Positions 1-7,342 of a stretch of DNA of 8,012 nt are shown here, piece after piece (position 1 is the stretch's first letter; each line of letters opens with the position of its first letter). The stretch is from Pseudomonadota bacterium (lineage in GTDB: Bacteria; Pseudomonadota; Gammaproteobacteria; Xanthomonadales; Rhodanobacteraceae). Both the position numbers and the translations under genes were made by a program. The notes beneath the pieces are model-generated. The model did no database searches. It was not told where the DNA came from and saw only the letters and a program-made list of their open reading frames with translations. Location of the stretch: NCBI GenBank assembly GCA_021787175.1, contig JAJYMF010000338.1, positions 1-8,012 of the forward strand, written 5' to 3'.

Positions 1-1
1 C

Positions 2-160
2 GGCACGCGGCTGGCCTTCGGCACCCTCGCCGCGCTGCAGCCGCTGCGCTACATCGAGGTCGACGGCCGCGTCGCGCTGGTGCCGGATCGCTACGCGCCG
101 TTCCTGTCGATGGCGCCGCAGCTGGAGCTGGCCGCGCCCGCTCGCGCGGCGTCACACTGA
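2..160 (+). CDS. C-terminal end of an unidentified protein (5' part outside window)
   Basis: An open frame enters from the left edge and runs for 52 residues to a TGA at 158-160. I do not recognise the family from this tail. It contains a short beta-rich stretch ([13 protein letters not shown]), then a proline/alanine-rich end, with no cysteines, no transmembrane segment and no catalytic motif. Codon use is strongly GC-ending, like the genes that follow, which supports real coding. Only four bases separate its stop from the mutM start, so the two are probably cotranscribed and perhaps translationally coupled. The N-terminus, length and function cannot be judged from this window. Confidence 0.6.
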   Translation, partial: GTRLAFGTLAALQPLRYIEVDGRVALVPDRYAPFLSMAPQLELAAPARAASH

Positions 161-164
161 CTCC

Positions 165-977
165 ATGCCCGAGCTGCCGGAAGTCGAAACCACCCGCCGC
201 GGCCTCGCACCGCATGTCGAGGGCCGGCGCGTGGTCGCGGTGACGCTGCGCCGGCGCGACCTGCGCTGGCCGATTCCGCGCGCATTGTCGACGCGGCTGC
301 CCGGCCAGCGCATCGATGCGGTCGAGCGGCGGGCGAAATATCTGCTGCTGCGCACCGCCGCCGGCAGCGCCCTGCTGCATCTCGGCATGTCCGGCATGCT
401 GCGCGTGCTGGCGCCGGAGACGCCGCCGGGTCCGCATGACCACTACGATCTCGTGCTCGACAGCGATCGCGTGCTGCGCTTCACCGACCCGCGCCGCTTC
501 GGCTGCCTGCTGTGGCAGGCGCCCGGCATCCTGCATCCGCTGCTGGCCACCCTCGGTCCGGAACCGCTGTCGGACGCCTTCGACGGCGATCTGCTCTGGC
601 ATCGCTCGCGCGGACGGCGCGCGCCGGTCAAGGCCTTCCTGATGGACCAGGCGATCGTGGTCGGCATCGGCAACATCTACGCCGCCGAGGCGCTGTTCGC
701 CGCCGGCATCCGCCCGCTGCGCGCCGCCGGCGCGGTGTCGCGCGCGCGTTACGCGCTGCTGGCCGCCGCAGCCAAGCGCATCCTCGCCCACGCGATCACC
801 CGCGGCGGCACCACCCTGCGCGATTTCCTCGCGCCCGACGGCGCACCGGGCTACTTCGAGCAGGAGCTGTTCGTCTACGGCCGCGCCGGCGAACCCTGCA
901 GGATCTGCGGCACACCAATCCGGGTAACCCGCGTCGGCCAGCGCTCGACGTTCGACTGTCCGCGCTGCCAGCACTGA
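165..977 (+). CDS. mutM: Formamidopyrimidine-DNA glycosylase / AP lyase (Fpg, MutM)
   Basis: This base-excision repair enzyme removes oxidised purines such as 8-oxoguanine and formamidopyrimidines from DNA, then cleaves the abasic site by beta,delta-elimination. The 270 residues match the usual family length. The start is fixed by chemistry: the protein opens MPELPEVET, and Pro2 (the Schiff-base nucleophile once Met is removed) and Glu3 must be terminal. Lys58 (RAKYLL) is the conserved catalytic lysine. HLGMSG at 72-77 and DPRRFG at 108-113 supply the Met and Arg/Phe that fill the DNA gap. The helix-two-turn-helix lies around 160-180 ([12 protein letters not shown], with Asn170). The C-terminal zinc finger uses Cys245, Cys248, Cys265 and Cys268, with the lyase-assisting Arg260 in GQRSTF. 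No obvious Shine-Dalgarno precedes the ATG, and the upstream stop is four bases away, so coupled translation is likely. Every key residue is intact, so I expect an active enzyme. Confidence 0.98.
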   Translation: MPELPEVETTRRGLAPHVEGRRVVAVTLRRRDLRWPIPRALSTRLPGQRIDAVERRAKYLLLRTAAGSALLHLGMSGMLRVLAPETPPGPHDHYDLVLDSDRVLRFTDPRRFGCLLWQAPGILHPLLATLGPEPLSDAFDGDLLWHRSRGRRAPVKAFLMDQAIVVGIGNIYAAEALFAAGIRPLRAAGAVSRARYALLAAAAKRILAHAITRGGTTLRDFLAPDGAPGYFEQELFVYGRAGEPCRICGTPIRVTRVGQRSTFDCPRCQH

Positions 978-1176
978 CGTGGCACGATCCGAAGCCTGCG
1001 TCTCTCCGGCACCGGCAAACGCTGATGATGCCGGCCTTTGCGGTCGTGAGGCAGTGCAGCATGCGCCCGCGTACGGATTGGATTACCGTGCCGCGGCGGT
1101 GCGGCCATGCAGCGCAGTCGCTGCCGTGCCTCGATCCATCCCAACACGCAAGCACCCATTCCAAGGAGATCGTCCC
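978..1176 (+). other. Intergenic spacer between mutM and the esterase gene
   Basis: This 199-base spacer shows no recognisable gene. A weak hairpin (arms CCGGCA at 1012-1017 and TGCCGG at 1029-1034, 11-base loop, followed by CTTTG) could help end mutM transcripts, but its T-run is poor. I found no convincing -35/-10 pair for the esterase gene, although a promoter is expected here because of the spacer length and the change of functional theme. The esterase reading frame stays open through the whole spacer; the bases lack the coding character of the flanking genes and the extension would hide the signal peptide. Confidence 0.4.
1163..1168 (+). promoter_or_regulatory. Ribosome binding site deciding the esterase start
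   Basis: AAGGAG lies eight bases before the ATG at 1177. It is the best Shine-Dalgarno match in the window. It settles the start at 1177, directly before the signal peptide, rather than at an upstream in-frame codon. Confidence 0.85.
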
Positions 1177-3048
1177 ATGCTACGTACCCGAACCCTCGCC
1201 GTGGCCATTGCGGGTGCGCTTGCTCTCGGCACTGTCGTCACCGCCGAGGCGGCGCCGTTCGACAACATCTTCGTGTTCGGCGACAGCCTGAGCGACAACG
1301 GCGATCTGTCGCTGGCGCTGGGAGGCCCGCGCTCGCGCTTCACCACCAACCCGGGCACGGTGGCGGTCGAGAACATCGCCAGCTATTACGGGCTGGCGCT
1401 GAATCCGTCGGTCATGGGCGGCGGCGATTTCGCCTTCGGCGGTGCCGGCATCATCAACAACTCGCCGGGCACCCCGTCCAGCGTGCCGCTGCTGCCGATG
1501 CAGTTGGCGCAATACCTGGCCGCCAGCGGCGGCAAGGCCGATCCCAACGCGCTGTATTCGGTGTGGGGCGGCGCCAACGACATCTTCTACAACGCCTACG
1601 TCGCCGGCATCGGCGGCCAGACGCCCGCGCAGGCGCAGGCCGCGATCATCGCCGCCGCGCAGGGCGAGATCGGCATGCTGGCGCAGCTGCAGGGCGCGGG
1701 CGCGCGCTACGTGCTGGTGTTCAACCTGCCCAACATCGGTCTGACGCCGTCGGGCACGGCCCAGGGGCCGGCTGGATCCGCCGCGCTGACCGGCCTGTCG
1801 GTCACCTTCAACAGCGCGCTCAACACCGGGCTGGCGCAGTATTCGGGTCCGCTCAACATCATCCCGGTCAACGCCTTCGCCGTGCTCAACGAGATCATGG
1901 CCAACCCGCAGGCCTACGGCTTCACCAACGTCACCACGCCGGCCTGCGGCGCCAATTCGAGTTCGCTGCAGTGCGGCCCGGCCGGATCGGGCGCGCCCTA
2001 CACCTATGCCGCCGGCACCCAGAACACCTACCTGTTCGCCGACGGCGTGCATCCGACCACGGCTGCGCACGCAGCGCTGGCGCAGTACGTCGAATCGATC
2101 ATCAACGCCCCGGGGCAGCAGTCGCTGCTGGCCGAGGCGCCGCTGGCGCTGTATGACGCGCACCAGCGTGCCATCGACGGCCAGCTGATGGTCGACGGCA
2201 GCGGCTCGGCGCCCTCGGGCGTGCGCTTCTTCGCCAACTACGACTACGCCCACCAGCGCTTCAACGCCGGCTCCAACAATCCCCGCGCCAGCGCCAACGA
2301 CAGCGTGCTGACGCTGGGTGCCGATGCGCGTGCCAGCGACGCGTTGTCGGTCGGCTTCGCCCTGGGCGTCGCCAACCAGAATGTCGGCGACAGCGGCGCC
2401 GGCGGCTTCAAAACCCAGGACCTGCTGCTGAGCGGCTACGGCGCCTATCGCATGGACAACTTCTGGGTCAGCGGCAGCGCCAGCTTCGGCACGCTCAACC
2501 TCAACCAGATCACGCGTCGCTTCCAGATCGGCGCCGCCGTGCGCAGCGAGTCGGGCAAGACCGCCGGTTCGCAGACGGCCTTCAACGTGTCCGGCGGCTA
2601 CTGGTTCGATCTCGGCGGCTTCCGTACCGGCCCGCTGCTCAGCCTGACCCGGCAGCAGGTCAAGATCAACGGCTACAACGAGAACGGCAGCGACTCCAGC
2701 GCGATGTATTTCGGCCGCATCCAGCGCACCTCCACGGTCGGCCAGCTCGGCTGGCAGCTCGAGGGCCGCTACGACATGGGCGACACCAGCCTGCGTCCGT
2801 TCGCCTCGGTGGCGTATGCGCACGATGCCGACGCCAACCCGATCAACGTTTCGGCGGGCCTGCTGACCATGGCCGGCAGCTTCACCCTGCCGGGCTTCAC
2901 GCCGGACCGCAACTGGTACACCGCCAGTCTCGGGGTGATGGCCCGCTTCAGCCCGACCCTGACCGGCTACGTCGCCTACAACGGTCGCTTCAACGACTCC
3001 AGCCAGAAGATCAACGCGTTGAATCTGGGTGTGCAGTTCGCGTTCTGA
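1177..3048 (+). CDS. GDSL-family esterase/lipase autotransporter (EstA-like, type Va secretion)
   Basis: This 623-residue protein is predicted to be an outer-membrane-anchored esterase that hydrolyses short- to medium-chain esters at the cell surface. Residues 1-25 form a Sec signal peptide (LAVAIAGALALGTVV core, AEA before the cut). The SGNH hydrolase domain spans about 27-315. Block I is FGDSLSDNGD with nucleophile Ser37, block III is GGANDIF with Asn134, and block V is DGVHP with Asp289 and His292, so the triad and an oxyanion residue are present. The only two cysteines, Cys257 and Cys266, flank a nine-residue stretch before block V and could form a disulfide. From about residue 335 to the end lies an autotransporter beta-barrel (FANYDYAHQRF, LGADARASDALSVG, alternating aromatic strands), ending NLGVQFAF with the terminal Phe recognised in outer-membrane assembly. 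Family knowledge (Pseudomonas EstA, other GDSL autotransporters) says the passenger usually stays attached. It is probably transcribed alone and ends at the hairpin near 3100. The exact substrate is unknown. Confidence 0.95.
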   Translation: MLRTRTLAVAIAGALALGTVVTAEAAPFDNIFVFGDSLSDNGDLSLALGGPRSRFTTNPGTVAVENIASYYGLALNPSVMGGGDFAFGGAGIINNSPGTPSSVPLLPMQLAQYLAASGGKADPNALYSVWGGANDIFYNAYVAGIGGQTPAQAQAAIIAAAQGEIGMLAQLQGAGARYVLVFNLPNIGLTPSGTAQGPAGSAALTGLSVTFNSALNTGLAQYSGPLNIIPVNAFAVLNEIMANPQAYGFTNVTTPACGANSSSLQCGPAGSGAPYTYAAGTQNTYLFADGVHPTTAAHAALAQYVESIINAPGQQSLLAEAPLALYDAHQRAIDGQLMVDGSGSAPSGVRFFANYDYAHQRFNAGSNNPRASANDSVLTLGADARASDALSVGFALGVANQNVGDSGAGGFKTQDLLLSGYGAYRMDNFWVSGSASFGTLNLNQITRRFQIGAAVRSESGKTAGSQTAFNVSGGYWFDLGGFRTGPLLSLTRQQVKINGYNENGSDSSAMYFGRIQRTSTVGQLGWQLEGRYDMGDTSLRPFASVAYAHDADANPINVSAGLLTMAGSFTLPGFTPDRNWYTASLGVMARFSPTLTGYVAYNGRFNDSSQKINALNLGVQFAF

Positions 3049-3098
3049 GCACGAGCGCCATTGGCCTGCGGCGGTGCAGTCCCCGCAGGACGCCCATC

Positions 3099-3131
3099 AA
3101 AAAGCCGTCCGGTTGCGGACGGCTTTTGTTT
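3099..3131. terminator. Bidirectional Rho-independent terminator between convergent genes
   Basis: A perfect 12-bp stem, AAAAGCCGTCCG (3100-3111) with CGGACGGCTTTT (3116-3127), closes a GTTG loop. On the plus strand it continues TTTTGTTTG and would end the esterase transcript. On the minus strand the A-run at 3099-3103 reads as five U's and would end the lipoprotein transcript. It sits 51 bases after the esterase stop and 27 bases beyond the lipoprotein stop. Confidence 0.92.
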
Positions 3132-3154
3132 GTCGCCAAGATCGCAGCGTACCG

Positions 3155-4009
3155 CTATTTCTTGCCCGCCCGCACCTGCGCGAGCATCGCCTCGGCATCG
3201 CTGCGGAGCGCCTTGGCTTGGTCCATACCGAGTGCTGAGGTCGTACCCGCGACGAGGCGGCGGTGCAGGATCAGGTTGCCCTGCTCGTCCCAACCCGCCC
3301 GCGCCACGCTTTCGGGCTTGCGTGCGCTGCTGCTGGCGAGATGCTCCTGCACCACCACCCACGGTTTGCCGTCGAGGTAGGCAAAGTCGGTGCGGGTGTA
3401 GCCCTTGTCGCCGGCGTCCTCGCGCTCGCGAATGAAGCGAATGTCGCCCTTGGCGTCGCGGAAGGTCTGCCAGCCGCGCGATACCGTCTCGGTCGCGGCC
3501 GAACCTTCGGTGTACTTCATGCCGCCGATGCGGCTCTTCAGCTCCTCGAATCCGGCCAGCGCCTTGTCGCCCGGGGTCGGCTCGGCGCGCAGCTGGATGG
3601 CGATGGTGCGCGGCTGGCCCTTGGTCAGCACCGGATAGGCGATCGCGGTGTCGAAGTGGCGGTCGCCGTCTTCCATCGTCGCGTGCACGACATACAGATC
3701 CTGCGGGTTGATCTGCTGGGGGTCGAACGCAAGGCTGAAGTTCAGCGGCAGGGCATCCACCGGCGTGATGGTCTTGCTGGCGACCGCCACCTGCGGCTGC
3801 ACGCTCATGTCCACCAGCGACAGATCGAGCCGCGCCTGACCGGTCAGCGTGCGCGGCGGCTCCAGGCTGACCGTGCCGGTGATGGCGTTGGCGTCGGCGG
3901 CCGGGGCGGCCGTGTCGCCGGGCGTCTCCGACGATGGCGACGACGAGCCGCTGCATCCTGCCAACAGCAGGGCAGCGACGGCGACGGCAGGAAGAACAAA
4001 CGTGCGCAT
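3155..4009 (-). CDS. YbaY/YscW-like lipoprotein with a C-terminal extension
   Basis: This 284-residue protein starts with a lipoprotein signal (LPAVAVAALLLAGC). The acylated residue would be Cys19, followed by a Ser/Pro/Thr-rich linker to about residue 42. Serine at +2 favours the outer membrane. Residues 43-142 (ITGTVSLEPP..., DMSVQPQVAVASKTI, PLNFSLAFDPQQINP, YVVHATMEDGDRHFDT, YPVLTKG) fit the YbaY/YscW beta-sandwich pattern known from E. coli YbaY and the type III secretion pilotin YscW. No secretion genes are nearby, so a YbaY-like envelope role is likelier than a pilotin role. Residues about 145-284 form a further region, with GDIRFIREREDAG, TDFAYLDGKPWVVVQEHL and a helical lysine-rich tail, that I cannot assign. 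The start at 4009 is chosen because GAGGTG lies five bases upstream (4015-4020) and the lipobox is then correctly placed. A start at 4063 would add 18 residues before the signal. The biochemical function is unknown. Confidence 0.85.
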   Translation of the reverse strand: MRTFVLPAVAVAALLLAGCSGSSSPSSETPGDTAAPAADANAITGTVSLEPPRTLTGQARLDLSLVDMSVQPQVAVASKTITPVDALPLNFSLAFDPQQINPQDLYVVHATMEDGDRHFDTAIAYPVLTKGQPRTIAIQLRAEPTPGDKALAGFEELKSRIGGMKYTEGSAATETVSRGWQTFRDAKGDIRFIREREDAGDKGYTRTDFAYLDGKPWVVVQEHLASSSARKPESVARAGWDEQGNLILHRRLVAGTTSALGMDQAKALRSDAEAMLAQVRAGKK

Positions 4010-4080
4010 GGAATCACCTCGTGGGACTGCGGCTTGGGGGCGGAATGGCGCACGCACGGGCACGGATACGTGAACGCATT

Positions 4081-4102
4081 TCCTGATGGGGAACGATCAG
4101 GA
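4081..4102. repeat. Perfect 7-bp inverted repeat, possible operator
   Basis: TCCTGAT (4081-4087) and ATCAGGA (4096-4102) are exact reverse complements separated by eight bases (GGGGAACG). The dyad covers the end of the candidate minus-strand -10 box and is centred on the predicted start point. That is where a repressor site would act. It could equally be a chance palindrome or a small hairpin. It lies 108 bases before the divergent propeller gene, so it might serve both genes. No matching regulator is visible in the window. Confidence 0.4.
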
Positions 4103-4127
4103 TAGCGCCGGCCCCGTTAAGTTCCAA
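4099..4127 (-). promoter_or_regulatory. Candidate sigma70-type promoter for the lipoprotein gene
   Basis: Read on the minus strand, TTGGAA (4122-4127) and TATCCT (4099-4104) are separated by exactly 17 bases. Each matches four of six consensus positions. The predicted start point is near 4092, giving a leader of roughly 83 bases before the ATG at 4009. This is a pattern match by eye, but the location, orientation and spacing all fit. Confidence 0.5.
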
Positions 4128-4209
4128 GAAAGCCTCACCGCGGAACCGGGCTATCGATTCCATCGAGATGCTCCACTAGTCTTGGCCGTCGATCACCGCG
4201 AGATCCGCC

Positions 4210-7200
4210 ATGACCCGTCCGCTCGGTATTTTCCTGCTCGCCCTGCTGTCGCTGGCCGCGCTGCCGGCCGCGGCCGCACGACCGCCGGGCGCGCCGGCGG
4301 CGACGTCAGTCCAGCGCGAATCGGCCTGGCAGGCGCACCAGGCACTGGCTGCGGATTCGCCGTTCCGCGCCATGCACTGGCGCTCGATCGGGCCGACCGC
4401 GCAGGGCGGCCGCGTGGTCGCGATCGCCGGCGTGCCCGGGCAGCCGGATACCTTCTACGTCGCCTACGCCACCGGCGGTGTCTGGAAGACCACCGACAAC
4501 GGCCAGCACTTCGTCCCGCTGTCGGACCGCCTGCCGACGATGGCCACCGGCGCGATCGCGGTCGATCCCGAACACCCCGACACGCTGTGGGTGGGCACCG
4601 GCGAAGCCAACTCCTCGCGCTCGTCCTACGGCGGCATGGGCCTGTTTCGCAGCAGCGACGGCGGCAGGACGTTCACCGCGATGGGCCTGGCCGGTTCCGA
4701 TCGCATCGCCCGCATTGTCGTCGATCCCAAGGACTCGAACACGATCTACGTCGCTGCGCTGGGCAAGCTGTATTCGACCGGCGGCGAACGCGGCGTGTAC
4801 CGCTCGCGCGACGGCGGCAAGACCTGGCGGCAGGTGCTGGAAGGCAGCACGCCGTGGACCGGCGCGATCGACCTGGCCATGGACCCGCGCAATCCCGACG
4901 TGCTCTACGCCGCGCTGTGGGATCGCGAGCGCACGCCGTGGAACTTCCGCGGCGACGGCCCCGGCTCGGGCATCTGGAAGTCCAGCGATGGCGGCGACCA
5001 TTGGACACGATTGGGCGACGGCTTTCCGACCGGGACGGACGTGGGCCGCATCGGTCTCGCCATCGCGCCCAGCCGGCCCGACGTGATCTACGCCAGCGTC
5101 GACAACTGGGCCAAACTGCCCAGGGACGAGCGCGACCTCGGCGGCAGCCCGCTGTCGCCGCAACGGCTGCAGACCATGACCAAGGCCGAGTTCCTGCGCC
5201 AGAGCCCGCAGGCGATCGAGGCCTTCATCCGCAACAACGATCTCGACACCGCGCTGACCGCCAAGACCCTGATCGCGGACGTGAAGAGCGGCAAGGTCAC
5301 GCTTGAACAACTGCGCGACAAGCTGCGCGATGCCAACGCCGACCTGTTCGCCACCGACATCCGCGGGCTGGAGGTCTACCGCTCCGACGATGCCGGCGCG
5401 CACTGGACCCGCGCCAACGAGAAACCGCTGCGCGACGTCTACTACACCTACGGTTACTACTTCGGCCAGATCCGCGTCGCCCCCGATGACGCCAACCGCG
5501 TCTACGCCGAAGGCCTGCCGCTGATCACCTCCAGCGATGGTGGCAAGACCTGGCGCGGTCTCAACGATCCCAACGTGCATGTCGACTACCACGAGCTGGT
5601 GATCGATCCGGCCAACCCGAAGCGCATGATCGCCGGCAACGACGGCGGCCTGGCCATCACCTACGACGGCGGCAAGCACTGGACCAACCTCAACCACCAG
5701 GCCGTCGGCCAGTTCTACAGCGTGACGTACGACTTCGCCGAGCCGTTCAACGTCTACGGCGGCCTGCAGGACAACGGCGCGATGATGGGATCGAGCGCCA
5801 CCAATCTGGCCCTAGGCGACGACTGGAAGAGCATCGGCGGCGGCGACGGCATGTACGTGCAGGTCGACCCGCACGACGCCAAGCGCGTCTACACCGGCTA
5901 TCAGTTCGGCTGGTACCAGCGCAGCGGCCCGCACGGCGTGCACGAGGTGCGGCCGCGACCGCCGCTTGCGGCGCCGCCGCTGCGCTACAACTGGACCACT
6001 CCGATCGAGCTGTCGCCGCACAACGCCGACGTGGTCTATTTCGGCAGCAATCGCCTGTACCGCTCCATGGACCGCGGCGACACCTGGCAGGCGATCAGCC
6101 CCGATCTGACCACGTCGGCCAAGCGCGGCAACGTACCCTACGCGACCATCACCACGCTGGCCGAGTCACCGGCGAAGTTCGGCGTGATCTGGGTCGGCAC
6201 CGACGACGGCAACGTCTGGGTGACGCCGGACGGCGGCGTCACCTGGAACCACGTCGATGCCGGCCTGCCGCAGCGCTGGGTCAGCCGCGTCGAGCCCTCG
6301 CACGTCGATCCCGAGCGCGCCTACGTCGCGCTCAACGGCTATCGCGACGACGACATCACGCCCTACCTCTACCGCACCGACGATCTCGGCAGGCACTGGA
6401 CCGACATCGCCAAGGGTCTGCCCGCCGAGGCAGTCAACGTGGTGCGCGAGGATCCCGACAATCCCGACGTGATTTACGCCGGCACCGACCGCGGCGTGTA
6501 CGTTTCACTGGACCGCGGCGATCACTGGCAGTCGCTGCAGGCGAACCTGCCCGACGTGCCGGTGCACGACCTCGCCATCCAGCCGCGCGACCGCGACCTG
6601 ATCGCCGGCACCCACGGACGCAGCGTGTGGATCCTCGACGCGCTGCCGATCGAGGAGCTGACGCCGGCGCTGATGCGCGAATCGCTGCATCTCTACCCGG
6701 TCGCCGACATGCAGGCGCAGCGCGACTTGTGGAGCCGGCCGGCGCACTGGTTCGACGAAACGCCCGAACTGCCGCAGCTCAGCGGCAGTTACTGGTCGGA
6801 TGCAGCCGGCCCGGTGACCTTGCGCGTCCTCGACGCAGCCAACCAGCCGGTGCAGTTCTGGACGGCGACCGCGATCCGCGGCGTCAATCGCTGGCGCTGG
6901 GATCTGCTGCTGGACCCGAAGCTGGCGCTGGCCGCCGAGAACGCGCGCCTGGTGCGCGAACACCTCGATCCGGCCACGATCAACTGGTCGGAGCGCCCGG
7001 TAGCGCAGGCCATCGACCTGGGCCAGCGACTGTACGTCACGCCGGGCAAGTACACGCTGGAGATCACGCGTGGCGGCGAGACCTCGCGCTCCACCTTCGA
7101 GATCAAGCCGCCCGAGCCGTACAAGCCGCGCGTCAAGCCGCCGTTCGAACCGCGCCGGACCGACCGCTGGCTGCCGCGCATGGACGCCGCGGCTCCATCG

Positions 7201-7242
7201 CCGGCCGCCGCCGAGCGCACCATGGAGGCGGCCGGCCACTGA
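4210..7242 (+). CDS. Exported Asp-box (BNR/sortilin-like) beta-propeller protein of unknown function
   Basis: This is a 1010-residue exported protein. Residues 1-23 are a signal peptide (IFLLALLSLAALPAAAA), so it acts in the periplasm or outside the cell. Eleven Asp-box motifs of the S-x-D-x-G-x-x-W/F type start near residues 94, 148, 199, 258, 392, 441, 484, 619, 672, 723 and 766. Most follow a D-P-x-x-P-D-x-x-Y-A strand (79-84, 123-128, 229-234, 290-295, 752-757), as expected for propeller blades. A charged helical insertion at about 299-380 interrupts the blades. After THGRSVWILD, residues about 800-1010 hold one or two beta-sandwich regions (VTLRVLDAANQPVQFW, GKYTLEITRGG) and a Pro/Arg-rich tail. 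Databases often call such proteins glycosyl hydrolases, but I see no sialidase FRIP motif or identifiable catalytic residues; a binding, scaffold or peptidase-related role is equally possible. The ATG at 4210 is preceded only by a weak GAGA-type ribosome site, but it directly precedes the signal peptide. I found no convincing promoter upstream. Confidence 0.9.
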   Translation: MTRPLGIFLLALLSLAALPAAAARPPGAPAATSVQRESAWQAHQALAADSPFRAMHWRSIGPTAQGGRVVAIAGVPGQPDTFYVAYATGGVWKTTDNGQHFVPLSDRLPTMATGAIAVDPEHPDTLWVGTGEANSSRSSYGGMGLFRSSDGGRTFTAMGLAGSDRIARIVVDPKDSNTIYVAALGKLYSTGGERGVYRSRDGGKTWRQVLEGSTPWTGAIDLAMDPRNPDVLYAALWDRERTPWNFRGDGPGSGIWKSSDGGDHWTRLGDGFPTGTDVGRIGLAIAPSRPDVIYASVDNWAKLPRDERDLGGSPLSPQRLQTMTKAEFLRQSPQAIEAFIRNNDLDTALTAKTLIADVKSGKVTLEQLRDKLRDANADLFATDIRGLEVYRSDDAGAHWTRANEKPLRDVYYTYGYYFGQIRVAPDDANRVYAEGLPLITSSDGGKTWRGLNDPNVHVDYHELVIDPANPKRMIAGNDGGLAITYDGGKHWTNLNHQAVGQFYSVTYDFAEPFNVYGGLQDNGAMMGSSATNLALGDDWKSIGGGDGMYVQVDPHDAKRVYTGYQFGWYQRSGPHGVHEVRPRPPLAAPPLRYNWTTPIELSPHNADVVYFGSNRLYRSMDRGDTWQAISPDLTTSAKRGNVPYATITTLAESPAKFGVIWVGTDDGNVWVTPDGGVTWNHVDAGLPQRWVSRVEPSHVDPERAYVALNGYRDDDITPYLYRTDDLGRHWTDIAKGLPAEAVNVVREDPDNPDVIYAGTDRGVYVSLDRGDHWQSLQANLPDVPVHDLAIQPRDRDLIAGTHGRSVWILDALPIEELTPALMRESLHLYPVADMQAQRDLWSRPAHWFDETPELPQLSGSYWSDAAGPVTLRVLDAANQPVQFWTATAIRGVNRWRWDLLLDPKLALAAENARLVREHLDPATINWSERPVAQAIDLGQRLYVTPGKYTLEITRGGETSRSTFEIKPPEPYKPRVKPPFEPRRTDRWLPRMDAAAPSPAAAERTMEAAGH

Positions 7243-7261
7243 CGCGTGGAGCGGGCCTGGC

Positions 7262-7305
7262 GGCACTCCGCCCAGACGGCCTGGGCGGGGGATGTGCGGA
7301 GTGCC
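7262..7305. other. Nested inverted repeats after the propeller gene
   Basis: Outer arms GGCACTCCGC (7262-7271) and GCGGAGTGCC (7296-7305) are perfect complements. Inside, CGCCCAG (7269-7275) pairs with CTGGGCG (7281-7287). Both could form together as a stacked structure once three overlapping bases are shared out. No T-run follows on either strand, so it is not a standard intrinsic terminator. It may stabilise the 3' end of the propeller mRNA or assist termination between the convergent units. Confidence 0.45.
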
Positions 7306-7307
7306 CC

Positions 7308-7342
7308 AAAAGCGACGGGCCGATCGGTGAGGATCGGCCCGT
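7308..7342 (-). terminator. Probable intrinsic terminator of the rRNA operon
   Basis: GATCGGCCCGT (7332-7342) and ACGGGCCGATC (7315-7325) form a perfect 11-bp stem with a six-base loop. On the minus strand it is followed, after three bases, by TTTT (7311-7308). It lies 13 bases beyond the 5S rRNA 3' end, where the operon should terminate. The T-run is short, so Rho or the neighbouring repeat may help. Confidence 0.7.

Noticed and set aside
1067..1095. Imperfect dyad GTACGG / CCGTGC upstream of the esterase as an operator
   Set aside because: It has six-base arms with a mismatch and no adjoining promoter boxes, so it is within chance expectation for GC-rich DNA.
979..1176. 66-codon upstream extension of the esterase frame
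   Set aside because: The strong AAGGAG at 1163-1168 and the signal peptide starting at 1177 place translation initiation downstream; an extension would bury the signal peptide.
1180..2823. 547-codon open frame on the minus strand
   Set aside because: It lies wholly opposite the esterase gene, has repetitive Arg/Ala/Gly/Val composition and no motif. It is the open shadow expected in high-GC DNA.
4010..4063. 18-residue N-terminal extension of the lipoprotein
   Set aside because: The start at 4009 has GAGGTG five bases upstream and a lipobox at the normal distance. The longer form would place a charged, proline-containing stretch before the signal.
3263..4105. 280-codon plus-strand open frame opposite the lipoprotein
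   Set aside because: The minus strand carries a lipoprotein signal, ribosome site, recognisable domain and terminator; the plus frame has none of these.
4306..5697. 463-codon open frame on the minus strand
   Set aside because: It is antisense to the propeller gene, whose Asp-box motifs prove the plus-strand frame. Its composition is low-complexity Val/Ala/Gly/Arg.
4210..7242. Sialidase assignment for the propeller protein
   Set aside because: Asp boxes occur in many folds. No FRIP/YRIP motif or arginine-triad context was found, so an enzymatic name would be unsupported.
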